NCBI GenBank assembly: GCA_018105865.1 | Contig: CM030865.1 | Coordinates: 9,762,513-9,826,512 of the forward strand | From: Metaphire vulgaris | Lineage: Eukaryota; Annelida; Clitellata; Crassiclitellata; Megascolecidae | Direction of reading: 5' to 3' | Length of the DNA: 64,000 nt | Shown here: positions 11,701-25,100 of the stretch, in pieces | Layout: every line of letters starts with the position of its first letter | Numbering within the stretch: position 1 is the stretch's first letter | Made by a program: the position numbers and the translations under genes | Notes under the pieces: model-generated | Told to the model about the DNA's origin: nothing | Seen by the model: the letters and a program-made list of their open reading frames with translations, nothing else | The model's database searches: none

Positions 11701-14700
11701 TCATACATGACCTCAACTATATTTCATGATCAATGATCTCATCTCTCATGCCAATGATCTTAGATCATTTATCTCATGATCTTTGATCTTGTCTCCTTCT
11801 CCACATGATCTTGATCTGATCATGATCCAATGCTCATCTCTCACGCCAATGCTCATCTCTCATGTCCATGTTCATCTTTTATGCCAATGCTCATGTCTCC
11901 TTCCCACATTCATCTCTCATGCCAATGCTCATCTCTCACGCCAATGCCCTTGTTATCACTTGACTTGTGTACTGTAATTCTTTGTGCAATTTTATAGCAA
12001 AATTTAATGTGCAGAAATTCCAGAACAGACTCTATTGCTCAAGCCAAACGTGAAACTTCTGAGCGTGATCACATTAAACCTGTTCGTAAAATCTGAACTG
12101 GTTCCCTGTTGAACAAAAAATTACATTCAGATTGGTAAAGCATTGCAGACTCAGACTGACCAACCTCAGTATTTGAATCTATGATACCTACCAACTACCA
12201 GTTTCCAGTGGGTACGGTATGTAGTGAAGGTGGCATGAGTATTGAGAGGATGTATGAAAACAAAGGTCATACAGAATCACCTTCCTGTTGCTTTTACGGC
12301 TGTCTCACAATTTGATGTCAACTCTATCTTGTCTGTCACTCGTCTGTTAGTTTTGCCGCTGTCAGTTGCAGATACATCCATGTGTATTGATGTGAACACA
12401 TCGAAACAGGATTGTTCAGAGGTGTAGCAAGTACACAATACTTCAAGTACAAGTACAAGTACCTGGCCTCCAAGTACAAGTACAAGTACATGCATTCCAA
12501 AAACTCTGAGTACAAGTACAAGTACCTGGCCTCCAAGAACAAGTACAAGTACTGAAAATTTGTACTTGAGTACAAGTGCTAAGTACTACATCTCTGAGGA
12601 TTGTTACCTAATTTCCAGTGAAAATTGATAATATACTGGTAGTAATTTCAAATAGGGTTTCAGATTATTTACCGTAAGTCTACCAAATAGAAAAGCCAGA
12701 TTGCAGTAGCATATGAAGATCAGCTGAGCTAGAAAGTGTCATATATATATTCTAGCAATGCCTTAAAGGTCCTGCACCATGTTCTCGACTCTGTGACGTT
12801 TGCTTCGATCGCTTTCTTTGCCGCAGGTCATCGACCTCCTCGTGCGGCTCCTGCAGTGCACGCTCCAAGGGGCGATCGACCAGGCGCATCTTACCAAAGT
12901 TTACAAGAAGGCTTACGATGTCCTCTACACGTACATGATTGGCAACAGCAGGAAAAATTCTCTTTATTTTGCCAAATACATCGAATTCTTCCAGACTCAG
13001 ATTGTCGTTAAAGTGGTGAGATCAGAATTTTTGCACATTTGATTAATTAATATATTGATATAAATATATTTACATGAATATATAATATTTTAATATTACT
13101 ATACTGGCTGAACGAGTGACAGTGGTTTTCAACACAGAACTACTTAAAATCTAGTTATCAATATTATTATTTCTTGGTCTCTAGTAGAAGTGTGAAAATA
13201 TTAATCATCATCATCATTTTATTATTTCCAAAGCATAAAAATCATTGAAAGTTACATAATACAGTAACATAATAACATCTGTAGAAGAACTTAATAATAA
13301 CATTTGTAGAAGAACTTAATTATAATTATTATTACAATAATAGATTATTATAATATAATAGTATTTGATATAACATCCATAGTTAATTATTTTAATTATT
13401 TTAATTATTTTTTAATTAATGCATCGTAGGTTAGGGAATTGAAGGTTGTGTTGTCCAAAGTTACCATCAATTTCCATGTTAGACCTTGCACATTACCACA
13501 TTAGCTGCACCCCTAATTCTCACACTGCCATACCTCAAGCTCATAGAATCTCGTTGCATCATTGTCTTTAATGATTAAAAAAAATAGTCTGGTAATGTTT
13601 TAAAGGACTTTTTTTACCAGTTTAATGAGTTTATTTACGGATGCTTTAGTGATATGGTGTTGTTTTTTCCTTTACAATTTCTGCTGAATCTGTTGTTTTG
13701 ATGACAAACTATCTTTTGTGCTCCTGTGTTTCCTGCATTTTCTTTTCATTGTACCTTTTTTCTCAGGGTGACATTGGTCTCAACGTTGCTCAGATGATCG
13801 TCGAACTTATTCGCGACAATCGTAAAATCGTTGATCGAATCACACAAGATCAGATCGAAATGTTTGTTGGACTTTTGCGACTTAACAAGGTACCATGCAG
13901 GGTGTCGCTTATGTTTGATCAATATCAAAACGATGTTGAATTTTTATGGAAATGGGCATTTTAAAACATCTCCAACTTCTCCCCAAAATGTCTTGACAGG
14001 CAAGAAAGGTCAACGCAGTGATTGTATTGTATTATGAAATTGCAATAATGGATTCCGATTCCGAAGAGGTGCTTAAAATTCTTCTTTTTTCCCACTTGAA
14101 ATTATGTATAGTTTGCCCTTTTGTGTGTGCGGCCTGCCTAATGTAGTATTAGGTTTCATGCGGCCCTTTAAGGAAAACGTTTTCCCACCTCTGGTCTAAG
14201 TATTATTATTGCTTTGCGTTGTGTTCAGAACTATCGCTATTTGGATCTGTTGAACGTTCTTTGCGTCTGCGATGGAGTTGCCATTCCCGACAACCAGGCC
14301 TACATCACCGAGCACTGGCTGAGAAGAGACAGGGTGAGCAAAGTTTAGAGTGGATAACTGGATATTGCATGCATTTGAATGTCATTTACATTGTTACTGT
14401 CATGATTTGAATTCTTGTATTTAACTGATGACGTTTGTTTGCTCTTAGTTAGTGCGAGCACTGGCTCAATACTTCCAACTCTGCAGCAAATCGAAATTTG
14501 ATAGGCCACCCTTAATAATACCAAAAGCAAAAACTATTATTATGGAAATATGTTTCTCCAGTTTTTTACAAACATGGGCGTCCGTAGGGGAGTGCAAGAG
14601 GGTGCAATTGCACCCCGTGGAAAAATTGTGAAGTAATGAAAAAAGTAAAATTCCTTGTTTCTTTCATCGCATAACCCTGTTTTGCACCCCGCTGGAAAAT

Positions 14701-15055
14701 TGTTTTAATTTCTTTCGTCACAAGATGCTGTTTTGCACCCCAGCTTTAAAAATTTCTGTCAACGCCCATGTTTATAAATGATTTTCTTGGTTGACCCATT
14801 GTGGCAGCTTTGATGTCTTAGTTACTGGAAACTTTGAAAATGTTTAGGTTGGAATGCGCTTTCTGACGGAACGTGGTCAGAACGTCAATGGACAGCCAAA
14901 CATCATCTATGTTTCATCTGACAACGCAAGCACATGGATGCCTTTACACGAATTTGTGGATGTGAGGCTTTTGGCAGTATCACTGCTACCATTACAACTA
15001 CTACTACTGCTGCTGTTGCTACTATTACTACTGCTGCTACTGCTGCTGCTACTAT

Positions 15056-15097
<42 letters not shown>

Positions 15098-15233
15098 ACT
15101 ACTACTACTGCTACTACTACTACTACTACTACTACCACTGTCCACCACCACCACCACCACTACTACCACCACCACCACTACTACTACTACCACTGCTGCC
15201 AACTACTACTACTACTACTTACCACTGCACTGC

Positions 15234-15265
<32 letters not shown>

Positions 15266-15371
15266 GATGCATGATGTAGTGTGACCACTAGTCATTTCTG
15301 TTTAATATTGTTATTGTTTGGCAGTTAGACATTATGTCACGATAATCTTGTTACTACTATAATAATAAAAG

Positions 15372-15417
<46 letters not shown>

Positions 15418-18400
15418 CAATGCTGCTACTAGTAGCAATATGCTTGGCAGTTGTAGTATGCTACTACTACTGCAAAGACTACTACTACTGCAACAATTAC
15501 TATTGCTACTACTACAATTACTACTACTGCTGGTATTGCTACTAGTCTACTACTGTGTCTGCTGATGCTACTATGCTACTACTACTACTACTATTACTAT
15601 TACTAATGATGATAATGATATGATGATGATAGTAATTATATTAATTTCAGAATATCTCTTCAGAAAATCTTATATTAATTTGAGGATAGCAGCATGTAGT
15701 GATACATTTTTATAGCCAATATTGTGCTGTTGCTTTTGGATTTTCAGTCTCCAGCAAAAAGACTCTTTTGTAACTGATGACTACATGGGCAGTGTGTTTG
15801 GTGGCTCAGTGAAGTGAAACAGGATTTTATAGCCAACAATTTCTGCCTTTAACCCCTTAACTGGGGATCCCGGATATATCCGTCCATTTTATTTACATTG
15901 AGTTACAGTTAAATACACGTTTAAGGGGTTAAAAGACTTAATCTTAAGTAGTTAATGGCTGCTGATTTGCTGCGTGTTTTGACTGGGCAAGCGGTCTGCT
16001 CTTGAGACAGAGTCGGACATTTTGTCTCGTCCAGAAACTCTTCATTTTATTCTCAAAATATTTGAGCATGCAGAAGGTGTTTGGCAAAATTCTATTATTG
16101 AAGATTACCGCAGATTTGTCCATTGACCGTTCTATGATTGCTCAAAACTTCTCTGATTTTGTCCTTTGGTTGAGAAAGTGATTTATTATTTTTTGATTGA
16201 TTGATTGATTGATTGAGTGAGTGAGTGAGGTAGTGAGTGAGTGAGTGAGTGAGTGAGTGAGTGAGTGAGTGAGTGAGTGAGTGAGTGAGTGAGTGAGTGA
16301 GTGAATGAGTGAATGAGTGAGGTGAGCGAGAGTGAATCTGGTTGGGCCAGGTTAAGGTGGTGTGCCTTTGCTGGCAATGTGTTAACAAAGCGAATTTTTG
16401 CACTTCTTACATTTTCACAGATCAGATGTTAACCTTAAACTGGTTTATCAGGTTCTTTGATAAATCAAATTCATTTACTGGTATTGTGTGTTTTTGCAGA
16501 AGCAGCAGAACTTGGCCTACTGTGAAGAAGATGTCATGTTTTTTAAGCACCAGTTGGATCTGTATGGAAAACTGGCTTATGTTAGTATTGGCTGGTTAAG
16601 AAATGGTGGCATTTTAAAATAATTTGAGATAGAAATTCGTTTGTGACCTGCCGCATAATTTATTGCCACCAAGTTAAATTTTACTTACCTATTTAACTTG
16701 ATTACTTTACTGCATGATGCAATGTAAGGGAGAATTTATATAGCACCTGTTGTTAGGAGAACTCCGGTGATGTTGAGAAAAAGACAAACGTGCTTGTTCT
16801 TAATTTGAGTATTCTTTATAAATGACACTATGCAAATTATCTATGAATTTTTGCATTGCATTTTTTGATGTTGTTTGGAGGTTAGAATGTGAAATCTATG
16901 TTATAAAATTGGAATCAGACATCCAGTTGCTAAGCAAGTAAGCTGATAATAATTGTAAAGTAATGTGGCATTTGTATAGCACCTCTTATATTTCTACTCA
17001 GAGGTGCTCCTGGCATTGGAGTCACATGATAAAGTAGTGAGACTTTATCTTTTGCACTGAGCAGAGTGAGGGAGTAAGAAGTGATTCCCGAATGGATGGG
17101 TTCAAGGCATTCCAGAGGGAGGGTCCAGTCACTGCAAAAGCCCGACGCTGAGTAAGAGCAGTGCGTGATCCGGGGACATAAACATTCTTCTGATCAGTGG
17201 AGTGGAGCAGGCGATGAGCAGTGGAAGAGGGTGATTAGAAAAGCTCAGTAATGTAAGACGGTGCCTGATCTTGATGTGCTGCAGAAACAATATTTAATTG
17301 TTTGAATTTAATGCAGTCAAAGATTAGAAGCCAATGTAGGGTGTTGAGCATAAAATCTGAGATGCTAGAGTAGCAAAGAGCTTTAGCCACAAGAATTTTA
17401 TCTGTTATTGAGTTAAGTGGGTTCACTTAATATGGATATGTTTGAATTGAGTATGTTTGGTATATAAAGAGCCATCATGAGTCTAATTCAATTCATTACC
17501 CTCTTTCAAAAGTTATTTGAGAGAGGAAAATTTTTTGAAGGAGAATTATTTGAATATGTTTAATTATAATTATATGAGTGGAGGGTGGGTGAGTGGGTGA
17601 GTGCTGACTATGTTTGGCTTGAGAACTGATTTGAGAACTGATTGTTTTTAAAAAATGGAATTAGAATCTCTTTTGGTTTCCATCTCTTTTGACTTCAGTT
17701 TTCATGGTTTTTCAAAAGTTATTGGCTACAGAAACGTTTTAGCAGTGTTTTGATATTTCTAACAGGGACGGAATGATTTTGCGATCTTTGTCATAACAAG
17801 GGAGCTTGGCATACTAACCTGGGACGAAGCCTTTCTCTCTCTCCGATCAGTTCTGCTTCCAGATGCTCTGCGTGCCAAATACTGCGAATTGATAATCGGT
17901 AAGTTAAGTTCAGGCCCGTCTTTACGTGTTAAAAATCGGGCACAGTGCCCGGGGCCCCGCGTATCTTAGGGGCCCCGTGCAAAAACGCGATGACTTTTTT
18001 GCTTTTTGCTTGTCAACATTGGAAAACGTTTGGAGATGACCTTTTTTGCTTGTCAACATCTGATCTTCAGTAAGGGCCCCGCAGGCCGCCAGGTGCCAGG
18101 GGCCTCACACAGATATGAGACGTGCCTGGTTAAGTTCCATCAAGAAATGTGACATCCATTTTTACGATTAAGGTGATGAAAAAAGTCACAAGCACTTTTC
18201 TGGCGTATTTTGCTAAATTTAGCATTAAATCCACTGACTTTGGTCAAATTTAGTATTTGTATAATATGTAATGTAATGTTTTATGCGATTTATGTAGCAC
18301 CTTTATAAAGAATACTCAAAGTATGATGCCACTAGTTTGCCAATTTTTTTCAGTAATCCTGCATAAATTTTGCACTACATTACACATTACTGTGATGTAA

Positions 18401-21400
18401 TTGAATTGAATTTATCGGTAACAATTCAGCATTGTCATAATAACACATGCTGCACATCTCACTGACATTTTTCTGGAATTCTAAAATCTCCTCATTCTTA
18501 TCACCAACAAAGCTTACTTACATACTGACTATTTCAGGTCTGTTTATCGATGTTGGTACGAATTACTCCGTGTTGGATCACACGAATCTTTCCTTTATCT
18601 ACGAAGATATTCTCGCCCCTGGTCCAAACTCAGACGGAGAATTTGTGAGTGCGAACTTCATCTTCCTTTATTTTGTATTTTTTTAAACCATTCATTTCAT
18701 TCACTTTAACTTCTCTAATGCCATGTAGTGATGTCGTTTACATAATTCACTCGCCAGTTAAGGTGCAGGCTTTCTGTTTGAGGTCTCTAGTAAATGGATG
18801 GAATTTTAACGTGTGACTTTCTGGCCGCTTAGTGTTGGCACTTCCATTCATGTTAAGTGCTGGTATTGTTAATTATTTAAAACACTTGCATTAAAAGCCA
18901 ATAATAGTAATAATAATTAAATATATATAAATCTTTATTCGCAAACACAGAAAACACAAGACAGGGGACTGCAGAACCCAGTTTGAGAACCATTGATATA
19001 TCAGATGCTGGTCTGTGTTAAAGATGTGCATGACATATCATTTAGTCATTCATAATAATTTGAAAATATTGTTGCATCTAACAGATTTGTGGAAGATGAT
19101 CTGTTTTATTGTAGCAGTTTATAAGTTGCAGCTGTATTTCGGAGGATTTGATCATATCAACTGGTGCAATTTCAAGTGTTGTTTTATTTAAGGCACTTAG
19201 TTGAAACTTAGCTTAAACAGTGACTGACTAGCAGGCAGACAGACATATAGGCAGACAGACACAGGCCCGCTGAGAGAAATTCCGGGCCCCTGTGCAGACT
19301 AAAATTTCTTGACCTTTTTTTTGCTTGTCAAACTTTTCACGCCGGGCTCCTCTTTTGCTCGCTGGGCCCCCTCTACTTTAGTGTTAATATTCATATTATT
19401 GTTAATTGTACAGGCCCCCCAAACAGGGACAGTTGCCCCTCTCGGCGGCCCACAGACACGCATACAGGCAAGCAGACAGGCATTTAGGCAGGCAGACAGA
19501 TACTTCTCAAGTTTCTTATTGTTTATTATTCTTTTGTATGCTAGGACCAAAATTAGTCTTGTGAATATTCTGTAAATTTTCTTCATCTTTTTAAAATTTC
19601 AATTGATGTAATTTAGTGTAATCGATGTCAGTTACGGTATGTCAAGTTGAGTTTAAATAAACCTCAGTTCAGTTCATAGGCAGACAGTATGGACTTTACT
19701 TTATATTTTGTGATGTTTTGCTTGGGTTGGAGTAATGAATGCATATTGTTTTATTTATATTATATTTGGTTCATGAAATCTTGGACTTGAACTCTTGCTC
19801 ATAATGCATCAGTTTAGATTTAGAAAATGAACTGCTGGGCAAATTTACAGATTTATTTACAGATTTATTTCTTCATTAATTAATTATTTACAGCCATTAG
19901 CAACTCCAGTCAGCAGTTTTATAGCAGAAGCAGTTACGTTGCAGTTGAGATCTCTACTTTTCATCTGATAATTTCTTAATTTACAGATTAATTGACTTAA
20001 TATCTAGAATTGCTTTTGGGGTTTCTGGCCTAGAGTTACCGGTAGCTCAACTCCTCATCTCAAATTCTAACTTTAGGACTTAGACTATGAGCTTATGAAG
20101 ATTGTCTCAAGATTTCCTTGTTTTAAAAATGACTCCTAAGCCACGAGTGCCTCTGAGTAGAAACTGAAGAGTCGATCCAAGTCTTACATTATGATCATGA
20201 TCATTACATTACCAGACTGTGATACAACAGCTCAGATTCTTGTGATGTCAGGTTCCGAAATGCATTTAGAACTTTTTATAAAATATGTCTAGCTCTTCAA
20301 AAGCCATTATGATACTTTCCCATCATCTGGACCCCAGTGAAGAGATAGGGTTAGGGTGAGGGTTAGGGTTAGGCTAAAACCCTAACCCTAAACCTAACCC
20401 TAAACCTAACCCTAATCCTAAGTATCTCTTCACTGGGGTCCGGATAACGGGAAAGTACCGCCATTATATAAGAAATTGTCTGAATTGATTTTTAAAAAAT
20501 GCAAGTTATGTTTGGTGTAATGCTGTTGGATGATTATACGAGTAGCGATAACAGGAGCAATTGATGTGTTAGGTTCGAAACAAATTAACGGCCTGTGCTA
20601 ACTGGATTTCACCGGAAGCGGTAAGACGCGCTTGGCCACGAGTGACACCGCTGTCACTTCTGAATCTCCTTAAGTCAGCCATTTCGGCTGTTCAGGGATT
20701 GATTTCTGAAGTTTGCTTGCCAGTTGTGGCGTGATAGTGCGTGCGTTCGTACCCGAGTGTGTTTCCCCTGATTCTGTACATCTTGTTACGAATCATTTTG
20801 GCTGGAGTGCATTATTGATGATGATGACTAACTGATTTGTGCACTTGTGGTTAGGATTTCAGTCAGATTTAAAGTGAATTTGCCAACAATTAAAAAAATT
20901 TGTAATTGAAATGAATTAATTATTAATTGTTATTAGTTTATTGTCTAAATTATTCATTCTGACATTTATTTTTAAAAAGATTTAGTACTTTTTTCTGCTT
21001 CAACATTATCATGACTGAAATTTCTAACTTTAAATGTTCTGGTATAAATTTGATTTTAGAGAACCATGACTTGTCTAACATTTTGCTGATCTAGTTTTTA
21101 TTTTATTGTGAATATGAATTGCTGTGCTGAATCAATGAAAGTATTTGTAATCTGTATATGGGTGTGTGTGTGTGTGTGTGCGTGTGTACTTTAGGGCTCA
21201 TCCATATAGTACATATGCAAAAAAGGCATATTTTCACACACCCCCATTTACACACCATACAGACACAAAATCTCATTAAATCCAACCCCAACCCCTTCCC
21301 TCTGTGAGTATGTACTTTATGGATGGACCATTATTAGATGTCTGATAGATAATTTGGTATTATTAGTTGTTTGCTGTTCCATTTTGTATATTTGTACTCT

Positions 21401-21700
21401 GTATATTTTGTTGATTTTTTTGTTGGCCATTTTGCCTAATATGTGACTGCGCTTTTGTGCACACCACAGTGCAATGTTATGCACTAGGAATGGGTAAAAT
21501 CTCTTTACCCAACTATGACGCCAGCCATTCCAAGGTCACTGTGGTCGCTGGTCTCTCTTCTGTCCCAGGTGTGAAGCCAATTATCCATTACACTACCCTA
21601 CAGTATATCAATATTATTGTAATCCATCAGCCTAGGTTTGTTCTCCAGGCACTCACTCATTCATCAACATGAAGTGGACTCTCTAGACTGATGACTAGTG

Positions 21701-21773
<73 letters not shown>

Positions 21774-21794
21774 GTTATTAGTATTGTTAGTAGT

Positions 21795-21837
<43 letters not shown>

Positions 21838-21965
21838 GTATTATTGTAGAGTTACTGCAGTGTTTTTCATTATAGAGTTACTTAGCCAGTGTTTATTATT
21901 ATTATTTTATTAAGTGAAAGTTCCGTTATCATTATTATTATTTATTATTATTATTATTATCTTCA

Positions 21966-22034
<69 letters not shown>

Positions 22035-22097
22035 TGAACCCTCTAAATCATTTTTTTATTATTGACCCACCCTTATTAACCCAGTTATATTATTCTA

Positions 22098-22153
<56 letters not shown>

Positions 22154-25100
22154 CATTGTTATTAAAGCATTACAAGTAATGGAAATTTAGAACCTGTCTA
22201 AAACAGCAGCAAAGAACCTGAAAAGAACTTGAAGGACTGTCAGAGCCAGAGTAGTACAATCGGTGAAAGGCAGGCACTGAAACTGTTTTATTATCAACTA
22301 ACAACATTTGATAACTGCATGCCAGAGTTTTGTCAATAGCAGTTGTTTGATGAGCGTATTTCAAGATTTCGTTGTAATGTAAACAGGTAAAGAAGTCGAT
22401 TCCAGCGGTGGATAACTGGTTAGCGCCAGAGGGGGTAAGACCGACTCTCCGCAGATGGTAATGGAGTTGCCGTCAGTTGTTCTGTCACTTTTTGCTACGT
22501 GTTTCACTTCTTCTAATCAACTTTGCACTTTCGGCTGCTATCAGTGCTAACTAGCTGTTTCGTTTTCTACTGGAACGCGATTGCATGATTTGCAAAAGTT
22601 TTATGAATGTCCGTCCTTTCTGACCTTTAGTTAAATTTTGATAAATTTTGCAGAAAATAATGCGAATAAAAAAGATGATGTAAACATTTGAAAATGGAAA
22701 GGGTTATTATATTTTTTACTACATGAAATTTAGATGACACAACATGAAAGATAGATGACACAACATGATAGAATGATGACACAACATAAAAAGATAGATG
22801 ATACAGCATGATAGAATGATAATGCAAAATAAACAGTGTTATATTGGAACCAGCCTTTAGCTTTTGAGCATTTAAGCTGATTGTTGACGTAGCCAGTATG
22901 CATCTAAGAGGGTTTTACTGAAGTGGGAAGGCAGGAAGTTAGAAGAGTGGTAACAACCACTGGAGTTGAAATCCAAAGGTCATGAGTTCAATAACAGCAA
23001 GAACCCTAAGGTTGACTCATCCATCACTCTCTAGAGGGTGGTGACAAAATGAGTAGCACTGGAAATGCTGTGCAAGTCAAACAGGAACGCTGGGTGATAC
23101 TGTGCACTGGCCGCATATCTGTACAGGGTGGCACAAAAAAACCGGACCAGTTACATTTACATTTAGGTTTGCATTTAATATAGTTGGTTTTTTTGCACCA
23201 CCCTCTAGTATTGCCTGTCTGGATGAGGGCCTTTGAAACAGAGATCAGCGCCAGCCCTAAGAGATCAGGCTCTGGGTAGGATCTTGGGAAAGACTTTAAC
23301 AGCCATAGTGGTTGTTTAATGTGTTTGATTTAACCTCGAATTTAGCTTGCTTGAGCTAAAAAAAGGCAGTAACTTTTGAGTGAGTTTGATGCTGTCTATT
23401 TTGAACCATGCCTGACAAATTTTTTCTACCCTGAGATCCCAGATTCCTGTACCGGCAGCGATATTTCTAGGATTGTGAATTTTGGGGGGTGTCGACCTCA
23501 AATTGGGGGTATCTGAGCTAATTAGTATGCATTTTGTATGCATACCATTGTCACATTACCAAATTTTTTGGGGTGTCAACCTCAAATTGGGGGAGGGGGT
23601 GTTAGGGGATGTAAAAATATCCCTGTGTACCGGTATTTTGTTTTATCTGACAAATTTTGATTTCATCCATTGGATAATTCATATTCCTGTTACCGGTATT
23701 GCAAAATTTTATTCTTGTGGTATTATGAAAATTATTGTTGATGTCATTCAAGCTTTCTTTGCACGTAATGTTTTGTATCATCATTTTCTAATTGTTGTGA
23801 ATGTATTTCTACTAATAAGAGATTAATTATTTACCATGGCATGATGTCTATGTGTGTTTTGATATATGTACCTGTGATCTGTCTGTTAATGTGTGTCTGT
23901 TGGTCTGTCTCCTCCAATCATTCTTCAATCAATTTTTCTGTCAATGTTTCTAACATTATTTCCTTTTTCACAAGCTTTCTTCTCTCCGCTTAAAAATCAC
24001 AGTGAAGCAACTTTTCCCACGTGAAGCATGATTATATATTTAAATATAATTGCATTAGTTTTAGAAATCTCATAGATGTTTGCAGTCTTTTGCATATGAA
24101 TCACTTAATTAATTAACTTAATATTCTATTGCAGTACATTACATTAATTGGAGCAGCTTAAAATTGAAAGAGTTTCACTGTGTTTTCGAGAGAATTGTAG
24201 TAATGTTATCCTGCTCAAGCTTTATTCTGAATTGCATTGTTACAGGCAGCATAATCGCGTAATTCAGTGTTTATTCTAGCCACCTTGACATTGGGCGGGA
24301 TTCTGAAATGTTTGGGGGGGGGACAAGGTCTGAGTCTCCACACTTGGCGGGGAGGGGGGAATTTCCATCCCCCCAGCTAACATAGTAAACATTTTGGGGG
24401 AATTTTAAAACTTTGGGGGAAATTCCCCAGAGAAGGCACTGGCAGAATAAGCACTGGCATAATTGTTCTAGTTTGTTCTTGCTTTGAAAAAATTCATAGC
24501 AGTTCTATGCTGTGGTATTTTGCCATCGTACACTGAATAGCCGTTCACTATTAAATAAATGTATAGATTTTCCCTGCAGAATTACTGGTTTGCATATGTT
24601 AGATGGCATATGTCTTCTAAGAGTCACAGATGATGGTGACTGTGATGACAAAGATTATGTTAACTAATAATAATAATTATGCACTTCTATAGCACCATTT
24701 CTAATACCCGAGGGTATCAATCGATGGTACTTCAAATCCATCTGCAAAAGACCAGGTCATTCCAGAGATCAGTCAGAGGGAAACAGCAATGCAGACTATG
24801 GAGGAAATGGCAATTATTGGAAGAGATGTGTTTTAAGCCTAGATCTGAAAATACTCAGTTTATTGGAAGATCTGACTGAGAGAGAGAAAGAGAGAGAGAG
24901 AGAGATTTGGTCCAGAAATAGAAAAAGCTCTGTTTCTGTTCTACCGGCGGTTACTAAGATGATTACGGTATGTATGTGATGAATATAAATTGAAAAATTA
25001 TTTACTAAATTTAAGAAATAATTGTAAAATTCACGGCACAGTGAGTGCATTAGATTAACATGAGAGAAAGAATGAAGAAGAGTCGATCATTGTCAACATG

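Larger units (their letters stand above)
10504..12826 (+). other. Intron after w4
   Basis: Holds a short ATTTATATAGCAC..GAGCGCTT repeat at about 10755-10815, a degenerate minisatellite (11320-11960) and a hAT-type element (12417-12596). No further exon recognised. Confidence 0.7.

Noticed and set aside
12800..13042. 80-residue frame as a separate small gene
   Set aside because: It is exon w5 with its flanking intron.
14854..15279. 141-residue Leu/Tyr/Pro-rich frame starting in exon w8
   Set aside because: Exon w8 ends at 14961 with a good GTGAGG donor; the rest is trinucleotide repeat.
20341..20425. Chromosome end or fused telomere
   Set aside because: The telomere-like repeats are short, inverted, and enclosed by terminal repeats and an 8-bp target duplication, with gene exons on both sides.
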